A DNA stretch of 64,000 bases from Ornithinibacillus sp047228935 (GCF_047228935.1 NZ_JBFEGG010000003.1:62001-126000); one strand, 5' to 3'; numbered from the stretch's first letter, positions 26,499-35,037 are shown. The notes: generated from the letters alone by a model not told the origin. Program-made: numbers and translations.

Positions 26499-26542
26499 GA
26501 GGCTTTCTCATTTTAAGGTATTTAACCAGTTGAGAGAGCCTC
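26499..26542 (+). terminator. stem-loop after the PTS operon
   Basis: GAGGCTTTCTCA (26499-26510) pairs with TGAGAGAGCCTC (26531-26542), one G-U pair. The following sequence (TCCCTATTGTT) is a poor U-tract, so termination may be partial. Confidence 0.65.
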
Positions 26543-26570
26543 TCCCTATTGTTAACTAAAAATTCGAAAT

Positions 26571-26584
26571 TGAAAACGTTTTAT
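26571..26584. promoter_or_regulatory. possible CcpA (cre) site before the dehydrogenase operon
   Basis: TGAAAACGTTTTAT matches the cre consensus TGWNANCGNTNWCA except for the last two bases. It lies just upstream of the -35 box. Weak evidence for carbon catabolite control. Confidence 0.35.
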
Positions 26585-26587
26585 TTC

Positions 26588-26616
26588 TTGACTAAAAAAC
26601 AAAAACGATATACGAT
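26588..26616 (+). promoter_or_regulatory. sigma-A promoter of the 2-oxoacid/acetoin dehydrogenase operon
   Basis: TTGACT (26588-26593), 17-nt spacer, TACGAT (26611-26616). Geometry relative to the operator is identical to that of the PTS promoter. The promoter looks sigma-A-like, unlike the sigma-54 promoter of the B. subtilis aco operon. Confidence 0.75.
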
Positions 26617-26617
26617 A

Positions 26618-26649
26618 TTTACAAATGTAACACTAATGAACAAATGTAA
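26618..26649. promoter_or_regulatory. direct-repeat operator of the dehydrogenase operon
   Basis: Two identical direct repeats ACAAATGTAA at 26621-26630 and 26640-26649, 19 bp apart, beginning one nt after the -10 box. It corresponds closely to the 23587-23618 site. Confidence 0.8.
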
Positions 26650-26676
26650 AAAAGTGATAAGTAGGAGTGAATGGTT

Positions 26677-27666
26677 ATGCAATTGACAAAGGAAAAAATA
26701 CTAGTCCCAGAGATTAGTAATCAAAAACTTCTAGACCTATACAAACAAATGTGGTTAATTCGCCTATTTGATGAAAAAGTAGATGAATTTTTTGCTAAAG
26801 GGATGATCCATGGAACGACTCACTTAGCGGTTGGCCAAGAAGCAAGTGCTGCTGGTGTTTGTGCGTTACTAACGGTAGAAGATAAAATCACCAGTACACA
26901 TCGTGGGCATGGACATTGTATTGCTAAGGGCGCTACTGCTGAAAGAATGATGGCAGAGTTATTTGGGAGAACAACTGGATACTGTAAAGGAAAAGGTGGA
27001 TCCATGCATATTGCAGATGTAGATATGGGTAACCTTGGTGCCAATGGAATTGTAGGTGGAGGTATACCTCTTGCAGTTGGATCAGCGTTAACAGCGAAAA
27101 TGAAAAAGCTTGATTATGTAACCGTCTGTTTCTTCGGTGATGGTGCTACAAATGAAGGAAGTTTTCATGAAGCGGTAAATTTAGCAGCTATCTGGGATTT
27201 ACCTGTCATATTTGTATGTGAAAATAACCAGTATGGAATGTCGGGATCTGTGAAAGAGATGACGAGAGTAGAACATATTGCGGACCGTGCTCATGCATAT
27301 GGAATCCCAGGCGTAGTGGCAGATGGAAACGATATTATAGAAATGATGAATGTTACAGATGAAGCTATTAAGCGAGTAAAACGAGGAAAAGGTCCAACTT
27401 TAATTGAAGCAAAGACTTATCGCTGGAAAGGACATTCTAAGAGTGATGCGAAGAAATACCGAACTCGTGAGGAAGAACAAGAATGGCGTAAAAAGGATCC
27501 AATTAAGCGTTATAAGGATGTACTAATTGAAGCAGGATTACTAACAGAAGAAAAAGCAGAAGAAATCCGCTTGGAAGTGAAAAAAGAAATTGAAGAAGCG
27601 GTAAAATTTGCAGAGCAAAGTCCTGCACCAACACTAGATGACCTATTAACGGATGTTTATGCATAG
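26677..27666 (+). CDS. acoA: thiamine-dependent dehydrogenase E1 alpha subunit (acetoin/pyruvate dehydrogenase type)
   Basis: A 329-aa E1 alpha subunit. The TPP-binding motif is FFGDGATNEGSFHEAVNLAAIWDLPVIFVCENN with GMS after it (about residues 150-188). THLAVGQEA and STHRGHGHCIAKG form the active-site region. The ATG at 26677 is 8 nt from AGGAG; the upstream ATG at 26671 is too close. It decarboxylates a 2-oxo acid or cleaves acetoin and passes the acyl group to E2. Acetoin dehydrogenase is the nearest pattern, but pyruvate or branched-chain substrates are not excluded. Confidence 0.83.
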   Translation: MQLTKEKILVPEISNQKLLDLYKQMWLIRLFDEKVDEFFAKGMIHGTTHLAVGQEASAAGVCALLTVEDKITSTHRGHGHCIAKGATAERMMAELFGRTTGYCKGKGGSMHIADVDMGNLGANGIVGGGIPLAVGSALTAKMKKLDYVTVCFFGDGATNEGSFHEAVNLAAIWDLPVIFVCENNQYGMSGSVKEMTRVEHIADRAHAYGIPGVVADGNDIIEMMNVTDEAIKRVKRGKGPTLIEAKTYRWKGHSKSDAKKYRTREEEQEWRKKDPIKRYKDVLIEAGLLTEEKAEEIRLEVKKEIEEAVKFAEQSPAPTLDDLLTDVYA

Positions 27667-27679
27667 GAGGGGGAAACTG

Positions 27680-28663
27680 ATGAGAGAGATTACTTACTTA
27701 GAAGCAGTACGGGAAGCAATGAGTCAGGAAATGCGTAAAAATGATGATGTCTATATTTTAGGGGAGGATATTGGCGTTTACGGTGGTGCATTTGGTGTAA
27801 CACGGGGTATGATTGAGGAATTTGGGCCGGAGCGTGTACGTAATACGCCTATCAGTGAAGCAGGAATTGCGGGAACAGCAGTAGGCTCAGCCCTAACAGG
27901 TATGCGACCAATACTAGAATTACAATTCTCGGATTTCATTACAATTGCTTTAGATCAACTCGTTAACCAAGCTGCGAAGATTCGTTACATGTATGGAGGA
28001 AAAGGAAAAGTTCCGATGGTAGTTCGTACTCCAAGTGGTTCTGGTACAGGGGCAGCTGCTCAGCATTCACAAAGTCTAGAAGCCTGGGTGGCACATATTC
28101 CAGGTCTTAAAGTCGTGCAACCTTCAACCGCTTATGATGCTAAAGGACTTTTAAAAGCTGCAATGGACGATGAAAATCCAGTTATTTTTTATGAACACAA
28201 ATTACTCTATAAAACAAGTTCTGAGGTTCCTGAAGATCAATATTCCATTCCATTAGGAAAAGCAGATATTAAGCGAGAAGGAACAGATGTAACGATTGTA
28301 GCAACAGCAATTATGGTGCATAAAGCACTAGAAGCAGCAAAAGAGCTTGAAAAAGATGGGATTAGTGTAGAAGTAGTTGATCCGCGTACTCTAGTACCAC
28401 TTGATACGGATACAATTATTGAATCAGTGAAGAAAACAGGTCGTGTTGTTGTTGTACATGAAGCAGTAAAACGTGGTGGATTTGGTGGAGAGATTGCTAG
28501 TGTCATAGCTGAAAGTGAAGCATTTGATTATCTTGATGCACCAATAAAACGTTTAGGTGGAGCGGAATCGCCAATTCCTTATAATCCTGATTTGGAAAAA
28601 GCCCATGTACCACAAGTTCCAGATATTGTTCAAGCAGTAAAAGAAACTGTAAACCGCACATAA
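27680..28663 (+). CDS. acoB: dehydrogenase E1 beta subunit (acetoin/pyruvate dehydrogenase type)
   Basis: A 327-aa E1 beta subunit with the transketolase pyrimidine domain (EDIGVYGGAFGVTRGM, TPISEAGIAGTAVGSALTGMRP) and the C-terminal transketolase domain (VVDPRTLVPLDTDTIIESVKKTGRVVVVHEA). It pairs with the alpha subunit as an alpha2-beta2 heterotetramer. The frame is open from 27653, but SD AGGAGGGGG directly precedes the ATG at 27680 by 8 nt, so that start is taken, leaving 13 nt between the genes. Confidence 0.87.
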   Translation: MREITYLEAVREAMSQEMRKNDDVYILGEDIGVYGGAFGVTRGMIEEFGPERVRNTPISEAGIAGTAVGSALTGMRPILELQFSDFITIALDQLVNQAAKIRYMYGGKGKVPMVVRTPSGSGTGAAAQHSQSLEAWVAHIPGLKVVQPSTAYDAKGLLKAAMDDENPVIFYEHKLLYKTSSEVPEDQYSIPLGKADIKREGTDVTIVATAIMVHKALEAAKELEKDGISVEVVDPRTLVPLDTDTIIESVKKTGRVVVVHEAVKRGGFGGEIASVIAESEAFDYLDAPIKRLGGAESPIPYNPDLEKAHVPQVPDIVQAVKETVNRT

Positions 28664-28676
28664 GGGAGGGAACAAC

Positions 28677-30038
28677 ATGGCAAAAGAAATATTCATGCCC
28701 AAGCTAAGTAGTACAATGGCTGTAGGTACATTGCTTCAATGGTTTAAAGAGGAAGGCGATCCTGTTGAGGTTGGTGAACCATTATTTGAGATTATGACCG
28801 ATAAGATCAATATTGAAGTAGAGTCTTATGAGGAAGGAATCTTATTGAAACAATATTTCCAAGAAGACGATGAAATTCCTGTAAATACTGTAATCGGATA
28901 TATTGGTAACCAAAATGAATCGGTACCAGCAGAGTCTCCGGGCGTTAGTGGGGAAGAACCTTTAGAAAAACTCAATAGTTCAAATGAAAGCACTAACGAA
29001 ACCACTACGACTCTAACGAGTACTGGAAAAGTTTTGGAGACTGAAACAACTTCTACTGTTAATGGGAAAGTACGTGCAACTCCAGCGGCAAGAAGAGTGG
29101 CTCGGGAAAATGATATAACGTTAAGCACTGTATCTGGCTCTGGTCCAAAAGGAAGAATTCATCAACAAGATGTTTTACAAGCATTAGAGAATAATAGAGT
29201 GCTAGTAACTCCATTAGCGAAGAAAATAGCTCAAGAAAATGGCGTAGATCTAAATGAGGTGACAGGTACAGGTGTACATGGCAAAATCGAAAAAGCTGAT
29301 GTTCTGAACTTTATTGATAATGCTAAAACACAACAATCATCTCCGTATACAGGAGAACGAGTGAAATTAAAGGGGCTGCGTAAAGCAATTGCAGATAAAA
29401 TGCTCGAAAGTGTTCGTACAATACCACATGTTACTTTAACTAGTGAAGTCGATATGACTAAGGCAATCGAAGTACGAAAAGCATTACTTCCTATGATAGA
29501 AAGACAAACAGGTTATCGCTTATCGTATACTGAAATCATTATGAAGACGGTGGCACAGGTTCTAGGTAAGCACCCGAAAGTAAATGCCTCCTTAATCGAT
29601 AACGAAATTGTTTATAATGAGGATGTAAATATTGGGCTAGCAGTTGCAGTTGAAAATGGGCTGATTGTTCCTTCTTTGAAACGAGTTAATAGGAAGGGCT
29701 TAGCTGAACTAACCGAAATGAGTAAAACATTAGGTAAGAAAGCTCGTGAAAACAAACTTACGTCTGATGAAATGCGTGGAAGTACCTTTACGATAAGTAA
29801 TCTAGGCATGTATGCGATAGATGGATTTACACCTATTATTAATCCACCAGAAACAGCAATTCTTGGTGTCGGTAGAATAGCAGAAAAGCCAGTGGTTGTA
29901 AACGGTCAAGTGGAAGTTAGACCAATGATGGTACTAAGCTTATCATTCGATCACCGTGTAATCGATGGAGCACCTGCTGCAGAATTTTTAACTGCGCTGA
30001 AGGAAAGCTTAGAGAATCCATTCAGTTTGTTGGTTTAG
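28677..30038 (+). CDS. acoC: dihydrolipoamide acyltransferase E2 with two subunit-binding domains
   Basis: A 453-aa E2 core. Residues 1-78 form a lipoyl domain with lipoyl-lysine Lys43 in IMTDKINIEVES. A Ser/Thr-rich linker (80-140) follows. Then come two peripheral subunit-binding domains in tandem, ATPAARRVARENDI...GPKGRIHQQDV (about 138-170) and VTPLAKKIAQENGV...GVHGKIEKADV (about 180-212). The catalytic domain (230-453) ends with SFDHRVIDG, catalytic His426 and Asp430. Most E2 proteins have one subunit-binding domain. SD GGGAGGGA stands before the ATG. Confidence 0.9.
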   Translation: MAKEIFMPKLSSTMAVGTLLQWFKEEGDPVEVGEPLFEIMTDKINIEVESYEEGILLKQYFQEDDEIPVNTVIGYIGNQNESVPAESPGVSGEEPLEKLNSSNESTNETTTTLTSTGKVLETETTSTVNGKVRATPAARRVARENDITLSTVSGSGPKGRIHQQDVLQALENNRVLVTPLAKKIAQENGVDLNEVTGTGVHGKIEKADVLNFIDNAKTQQSSPYTGERVKLKGLRKAIADKMLESVRTIPHVTLTSEVDMTKAIEVRKALLPMIERQTGYRLSYTEIIMKTVAQVLGKHPKVNASLIDNEIVYNEDVNIGLAVAVENGLIVPSLKRVNRKGLAELTEMSKTLGKKARENKLTSDEMRGSTFTISNLGMYAIDGFTPIINPPETAILGVGRIAEKPVVVNGQVEVRPMMVLSLSFDHRVIDGAPAAEFLTALKESLENPFSLLV

Positions 30039-30049
30039 GAGGATTGCCG

Positions 30050-31423
30050 ATGAAATCATTTGATGTGGCTATTATAGGAGGTGGACCCGGAGGTTATGTA
30101 GCAGCGATTCGTGCTGCAAAGTCTGGGTTGTCTGTTGCTCTTGTTGAAGGAAGAGAACTTGGTGGTACCTGCTTGAATCGAGGTTGTATCCCTTCGAAAA
30201 CTTTACTAAAGCATGCAGAAGTGTTAAATCAAATTCATCATGCAAATCAATTTGGAATTTCTGTACAGAACGTCTCTTTTTCTTTTCCAGAAATGGTAAC
30301 ACGTAAAAATCAAGTAATTAAGCAATTACAGAATGGGATAAAAGGATTACTGAAACAGAATAAGATTACACTTTATAATGGATACGGAACAGTTTATAAC
30401 GATAAAAAGGTTAAGGTTGAATCAGGCGACAACAAAGAAGAATTAGAAGCAAAGTATATCATTCTCGCTACTGGATCTAAGCCATTTGTTCCAACGATAC
30501 CTGGATTAGCAAATATTTACTACCATACTAGTGATACTATATTTGATATAGATGAAGTACCAAAACGGCTAGTTATTATGGGTGGTGGGGTCATAGGACT
30601 AGAGATAGCTTGTGTGTTTAATAGTTTAGGCACAGAAGTGGATATAGTTGAAATGGCTGACCGTGTTATTCCAGCAGAGGACCCGGATGCATCACTATTT
30701 TTAACGAAGCAATTAGTTGGAAAAGGGATCAACATTCATACAGGAACGAAGATCACCGGCTTTAAAAAAGGTGAAAGTGTTTTAGTTGAACTGGAAAAGA
30801 ATGGTGAGAAAGCTTCGATTGAAACTGATACCGTATTAGTGTCTGTCGGGCGTATCCCTAATACAACAGGAATAGAGGAAACAGGTGTCACCTTTGATGG
30901 ACGCTTTGTAAAAGTTGATGAGTATATGCGTACTTCCGTAGACGGTATTTATGCAATTGGCGACTTAATTGGAGGCTACCAACTTGCCCATGTTGCTAGT
31001 GAGGAAGGGATTCACGCTATAAATCATATAATTGGTAAGGGTAAGAAGTTTGATTTAGCGGTACCTCGGTGTGTTTACACTTTCCCTGAGATTGCTAGTG
31101 TTGGGATGACGGAAGAACAAGCTATAGCTAAAGGATATTCGGTGCGCACTCAAAAGGTAGATTTAGCTGGAAACGGCAAGGCGATTGCTTCCTTTGAAAA
31201 CAAGGGATTTATGAAAATTATTGTGGATGAACAATACGGTGAAATTCTTGGCGTTGTCATGGTAGGAGCACATGTGACGGAAATGATTAGCCAAGCAACC
31301 TCCTTTATTCATTTAGAAGGAACAGTAGAGGAACTTGATTCGATGATTTTTCCACATCCAACTATTTCTGAAGCTTTATTTGAAAGTGCGGCTGCATGGT
31401 TGGGTCAAGGGGTACATTATTAA
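30050..31423 (+). CDS. lpdA: dihydrolipoamide dehydrogenase (E3)
   Basis: A 457-aa flavoprotein that reoxidises the dihydrolipoyl group of E2 with NAD+. FAD motif GGGPGGYVAAIRAAKSG at the N-terminus, redox cysteines in GGTCLNRGCIPSKTLL, NAD motif GGGVIGLEIACVFNSLG, and the catalytic His-Glu in IFPHPTISEALFESA. The open frame starts at a TTG at 30044, but AGGAGG is 8 nt before the ATG at 30050. Last gene of the acoABC-lpd-like operon. A strong terminator follows at 31480. Confidence 0.95.
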   Translation: MKSFDVAIIGGGPGGYVAAIRAAKSGLSVALVEGRELGGTCLNRGCIPSKTLLKHAEVLNQIHHANQFGISVQNVSFSFPEMVTRKNQVIKQLQNGIKGLLKQNKITLYNGYGTVYNDKKVKVESGDNKEELEAKYIILATGSKPFVPTIPGLANIYYHTSDTIFDIDEVPKRLVIMGGGVIGLEIACVFNSLGTEVDIVEMADRVIPAEDPDASLFLTKQLVGKGINIHTGTKITGFKKGESVLVELEKNGEKASIETDTVLVSVGRIPNTTGIEETGVTFDGRFVKVDEYMRTSVDGIYAIGDLIGGYQLAHVASEEGIHAINHIIGKGKKFDLAVPRCVYTFPEIASVGMTEEQAIAKGYSVRTQKVDLAGNGKAIASFENKGFMKIIVDEQYGEILGVVMVGAHVTEMISQATSFIHLEGTVEELDSMIFPHPTISEALFESAAAWLGQGVHY

Positions 31424-31479
31424 TGTAATACGTTAAAAATGGTGTGTTATTTTTACCGGAGTTGATGAAATAAGGAATA

Positions 31480-31536
31480 AAGGGACATTCTAGAAGCGCT
31501 TCAAGAGTTAAAGCGCTTAAGAGCTGTCCCTTTTTG
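31480..31536. terminator. bidirectional terminator, dehydrogenase operon / membrane protease gene
   Basis: AAGGGACA (31480-31487) pairs with TGTCCCTT (31525-31532), with an inner stem AGCGCTT (31495-31501) / AAGCGCT (31511-31517) and a T-run after it. The stem overlaps the end of the minus-strand protease gene. Confidence 0.85.
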
Positions 31537-32695
31537 ATTTGGTCTTGGCATATAATAGAAGCCCAAACATTAGCATAAAGATTCCTAGTAACATGATAGA
31601 ATCCCAGAAGTAGGGGCTACTAGGCTTAATTACGTATTTGATTATATGAAAATATACTTCTACCACTTGTGGTACGAAATAGAAAACAAATATGCATATC
31701 GTAAGTAAAGTACCTAAACAATAAAACACACTATATAATCTCACAGCAGGTATATCGTTATCGAAAATCTTTTCAGTAGAAGCTTTTTTGATGAACGGAA
31801 TCCATTTTCGTAAGTAAGCTTTCCCGCTTTCCATTAAGTTATAGCACCCAGTCAAATTTTCCATGACAAAATAGATATCGGTCTTCATAAAAAAGCTGAA
31901 CTGGTAAATCGTTTTGACGAAAACATCCAATATAACAATGCCTAGTAACCCTATTAGAACGGGATGAGTATCTCCAATTACTATAGTTAAAATGAAAGCA
32001 ACAAAGAGTACAGCTTGTTCAAAGGACATTCCAGCTAGATAAAGTGTGTTTCGTTCCCTCGATGGAAGCTTCCAAGCAGGTGTTAAATCTGTTTCGAAAA
32101 CGATTAAAAATAATCGGTTGCCAATATCAAGTTTTGTTGGTAAATTATATGAACGTATTGCTAAAATATGGCCAAATTCATGGATTATAATGAGTATGAG
32201 GGATATGGCCATGTATGTTAGTATATTTGCTACCATCGAATTAAATAGAAAAATATCGTGATAATTTGGTAGAAGTGCAGGATTAAAAAGGATGATACCG
32301 AAATTGGTTAAAAACAACAAAGTATAGATTTTATTAGATACTTTATTAAAAAATATTCCTGAGAAATTAGATGATATCCATTCGAAGCCTTTAACTGAAG
32401 TGCTATTCTTTTGAACAGTAACGGATTCACCATTAATTTCTTTAACTAATCCAAAATCGGTTAGTTGTTGAACAAATGGGATAATATCTATGTCTTCCTC
32501 AGGGTAATGTTCTTTTAGAGTATTCTCGATGTCTGTTAAATCTCTTCCTTTGTTTATTTGTTCAATGGCATCAATGCAAACTTTAGGCATTTCATAAAAT
32601 TCACCATTCTCTTTGTCTTCAACAATATAATGCTTTTTATCCTTGTGAATCTCTAGATCAATTAAGCTAAGCTTAGATTGAAGTGTTAATTTCAT
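31517..32695 (-). CDS. membrane metalloprotease (M50/site-2-protease-like) with N-terminal PqqD-like domain
   Basis: A 392-aa protein. Residues about 5-88 resemble a PqqD / RiPP-recognition-element domain (EMPKVCIDAIEQINKG, DIIPFVQQLTDFGLVKE). Residues 115-392 hold about six membrane segments with the zinc motif HEFGH at 172-176, in the pattern of site-2 proteases; a later LDVF in a membrane segment may supply the Asp ligand. Start is uncertain: the ATG at 32695 has only a weak SD, and the frame opens at a TTG at 32716. Directly upstream on the same strand lies the 22-codon Cys/Trp peptide gene, so the domain pair suggests binding of the peptide and then cleavage in the membrane (inference). 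Confidence 0.8.
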   Translation of the reverse strand: MKLTLQSKLSLIDLEIHKDKKHYIVEDKENGEFYEMPKVCIDAIEQINKGRDLTDIENTLKEHYPEEDIDIIPFVQQLTDFGLVKEINGESVTVQKNSTSVKGFEWISSNFSGIFFNKVSNKIYTLLFLTNFGIILFNPALLPNYHDIFLFNSMVANILTYMAISLILIIIHEFGHILAIRSYNLPTKLDIGNRLFLIVFETDLTPAWKLPSRERNTLYLAGMSFEQAVLFVAFILTIVIGDTHPVLIGLLGIVILDVFVKTIYQFSFFMKTDIYFVMENLTGCYNLMESGKAYLRKWIPFIKKASTEKIFDNDIPAVRLYSVFYCLGTLLTICIFVFYFVPQVVEVYFHIIKYVIKPSSPYFWDSIMLLGIFMLMFGLLLYAKTKSKRDSS

Positions 32696-32723
32696 AGATA
32701 CACCGCACTTTTTCAAAATAATA

Positions 32724-32747
32724 GGATGCTAATATAAAATAGCATCC
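32724..32747 (-). terminator. intercistronic hairpin between peptide gene and membrane protease
   Basis: GGATGCTA (32724-32731) pairs perfectly with TAGCATCC (32740-32747). On the minus strand it lies 8 nt after the peptide stop and is followed by TATTATTTTG. It probably lets the peptide mRNA exceed that of the protease. Confidence 0.65.
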
Positions 32748-32755
32748 TTCAATAA

Positions 32756-32824
32756 TTAATGAGTTGGTACGAAAAAGCACCACCAGCAAGTAGTTTTAAT
32801 TTTTTTAAGTTTACGGATTTTCAT
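32756..32824 (-). CDS. 22-aa Cys/Trp-rich peptide, putative RiPP or signal-peptide precursor
   Basis: A 22-codon gene, too short for routine calling. The ATG at 32824 has a near-perfect SD (AAGGAGGTG, complement of 32832-32840) 7 nt upstream, the best in the window, and the frame ends in TAA. Residues 1-10 are strongly basic (MKIRKLKKIK) and 11-22 read TTCWWCFFVPTH. This looks like a short leader followed by a core with a CWWC motif. It sits between an HD-GYP gene (20 nt upstream) and a PqqD-domain membrane metalloprotease, with an attenuating hairpin after it. In size it is like PqqA; in its WW pair and protease partner it is like streptococcal ComS/Eep. No modifying enzyme is adjacent. The function is not known. 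Confidence 0.72.
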   Translation of the reverse strand: MKIRKLKKIKTTCWWCFFVPTH

Positions 32825-32843
32825 TTGAGTGCACCTCCTTCCA

Positions 32844-34010
32844 TTAAAGGGGTGAGATATGATTATATTTATCGTGAATTTCTTTCCATTTAGGATAAAC
32901 AGTTTTAAACACTTCCACTAACTCTGGATCGAATTGCGTACCTTTACCATCTAGAATGCGGGAGTATGCTACTTCTAATGATAAAGCCGAGCGATACGAT
33001 CTTGAGGAAGTCATCGCATCAAAAGCGTCAGCTAGTGCTGTAATTCTAGCAAGAATTGGCGTTTCCTTCCCTATTAGTCCATCAGGATAGCCGAGACCAT
33101 CCCATCTTTCATGGTGATGTAAAATAACATCAATATTAGCAGAAATACCATCTATTTCTTGTACAGCAGTAGCTCCAACGAGGGGATGCATTTTAATAAT
33201 GTCATATTCTTCTTTTGTCAATTTATCAGATTTTGTTAATATGGCATCAGGAATATGAATTTTTCCAATATCATGTAATAAGCAAGCGTAATAAAAATAT
33301 TTTAACTCTTTTTTATCGAATTTTCCAGTTTTTGTCGCTAATAATATTGCGTATTCTGCAACTCGTTCACTATGGCCGCGTGTATAAGGGTCTTTTAACT
33401 CCAGTGTCGTAATTATACCTTTTACGATGCCTTCGATTTTCTTATCATACGAATCTTTCACAGATTCTACATAGCTTATAATGCGGAGAAGGAGGATGAA
33501 AACAATTGATGAAAGGATAACAACTATTACTAAAGGTAGCAGTACTATATTAAATTTAAGTAATAATCCAGCTACAAAATATTTAAAGGTCGTCCCCAAG
33601 AATACTAAGTAAAAATATTTTGTATTAATAAAGATAGGCGAGAATAAAATGATGACTACTTCTACTAAATTTCCACTACTGTAAGGAACATCCGGGTTAT
33701 TAGAATAAAACCAAATGTCGTTAAGTAAGGAGATAATCGTGTAACTTATAAAATAAATATATTTGATAATGGAAGGATTATCGTTTTTCATTAGTACATA
33801 TGAAATAGGAATTAAAGCGATCATGACAACATATAAAATGTAGTCAAACATATATGTTGTAACCGAATTAACTTCAGCCCAAGGAACCGTTGGGAATAAG
33901 TAATGATAAAAAACTTCATAGATTAAAAAAGTTCCATAGAATAATCCTAAAAACCACTTCGTAGCTTGCTTTTCTTCATATATTAAAGAAAGTTGCAGTG
34001 AATTTTTCAT
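32844..34010 (-). CDS. membrane HD-GYP domain protein, putative cyclic-di-GMP phosphodiesterase
   Basis: A 388-aa protein. About six hydrophobic segments fill residues 15-190. A short helix leads to the HD-GYP domain (200-375): TRGHSERVAEYAILLA, LLHDIGKIHIPDAIL (HD pair), MHPLVGA, HHERWDGLGYPDGL (GYP motif) and ARITALADAFDAMTSSRSYR. All residues needed for metal-dependent hydrolysis of cyclic-di-GMP appear present. Start at 34010 is chosen because GAGAGGA lies 6-7 nt before it; the frame opens at 34052. It is followed closely by the 22-aa peptide gene. A link to the GGDEF protein 5 kb away is plausible through the shared messenger. Confidence 0.88.
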   Translation of the reverse strand: MKNSLQLSLIYEEKQATKWFLGLFYGTFLIYEVFYHYLFPTVPWAEVNSVTTYMFDYILYVVMIALIPISYVLMKNDNPSIIKYIYFISYTIISLLNDIWFYSNNPDVPYSSGNLVEVVIILFSPIFINTKYFYLVFLGTTFKYFVAGLLLKFNIVLLPLVIVVILSSIVFILLLRIISYVESVKDSYDKKIEGIVKGIITTLELKDPYTRGHSERVAEYAILLATKTGKFDKKELKYFYYACLLHDIGKIHIPDAILTKSDKLTKEEYDIIKMHPLVGATAVQEIDGISANIDVILHHHERWDGLGYPDGLIGKETPILARITALADAFDAMTSSRSYRSALSLEVAYSRILDGKGTQFDPELVEVFKTVYPKWKEIHDKYNHISPL

Positions 34011-34266
34011 CGCGGGTCCTCTCATAATTATGGTTTTCTTTTGGTCTTTCAAAAAAATAATACTGTTTATCGTCCATGATTTTTAAAAATTCTCCCAAAT
34101 AATGGACAATGAAAATAGTATAAAGTAACTTTTATTAACTGTAAATTGTTAGTCAATTCCTAAATTTGTTATTGTTTTTGGTTAATGATTCCCATTTTTT
34201 TTTACGAAATACATACTTTGCTACGTAAACATTTATAGATTCTATGACGAGAGGAGCGATGAAAAT

Positions 34267-35037
34267 ATGAAGAAAAAATGGATTACCTTTGATTTAGATG
34301 GAACATTAATGCAAAATCCTTTCGGTGAGTGGGTTTTCCCAGAGATTGTTCAACGATATAAAAAAGCAGTAGGTAACACGGAAGGGGTTTATAATAGGCT
34401 TGTTAAAGAACATAGAAAGCGAATGCAGGAAGGTTTTGTTGTGGAGGCTTATAATTGGGACGATATTGTACGAAAGGTATTTTTTGAATTTGGGATGTCG
34501 GAATCTATTGATGTAACAGAATTAGTTATTAAACATTCGATTCGTCCAAAAGTGTACTTATTAGAGAGAAATGTTCTCCAAGCATTAGGTAAATTACGAG
34601 AGCAAGGGTTTCATTTAGCAGTAGTGACAAATGGTTTTGAGAAATACCAAAAGCCAGTCATGGATGAACTGGGACTTACTGCGTTATTTGATGTTATCAT
34701 CACTCCTGAAAAGGTAGGATATGGCAAACCACAGACCAGTATGGTTAATCAACTTCAAGCAGCCAATAATGAGATTATTGCCCATGTTGGAGACCGAATT
34801 GACCATGATGTGGTGTTTGCCAATGAGCTAGGGGTATTGTCAATATTAATTGATCTGGAAATGCCAGAAATGATTCGTAATCTAGATCCAAGAATACGTG
34901 CGAAGCAATGTACAGAATGGTTGAAAGGGAAGTGGGAAAAAGAAACCGAAACCAAAACCAAGTTTCTCCCCGAGTCATCACTTCCTGACCTGCTTATCTA
35001 TACCGTTGAAGAGATCTGTAGGATGCCCCTCCGATAA
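34267..35037 (+). CDS. HAD-superfamily hydrolase
   Basis: A 256-aa cytoplasmic hydrolase of the haloacid dehalogenase family. Motif I is FDLDGTL (nucleophile Asp near residue 9), motif II VVTNGF, motif III Lys in GYGKP, motif IV HVGDRIDHDV. The cap domain is the helical C1 type (15-100). The C-terminal 40 residues form an extension beyond the core. GAGGAG lies 10 nt before the ATG. Family members act on phosphorylated small molecules; the substrate is unknown. Confidence 0.88.
   Translation: MKKKWITFDLDGTLMQNPFGEWVFPEIVQRYKKAVGNTEGVYNRLVKEHRKRMQEGFVVEAYNWDDIVRKVFFEFGMSESIDVTELVIKHSIRPKVYLLERNVLQALGKLREQGFHLAVVTNGFEKYQKPVMDELGLTALFDVIITPEKVGYGKPQTSMVNQLQAANNEIIAHVGDRIDHDVVFANELGVLSILIDLEMPEMIRNLDPRIRAKQCTEWLKGKWEKETETKTKFLPESSLPDLLIYTVEEICRMPLR

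Noticed and set aside
26571..26680. AcoR/sigma-54 control of the dehydrogenase operon
   Set aside because: No GG-N10-GC type sigma-54 promoter and no acoR gene were seen. The upstream region shows a sigma-A-type promoter and a direct-repeat operator.
32756..32824. AgrD-type autoinducer precursor
   Set aside because: No AgrB gene is next to it, and the acidic C-terminal tail of AgrD is missing. A RiPP-like or pheromone reading was kept instead.
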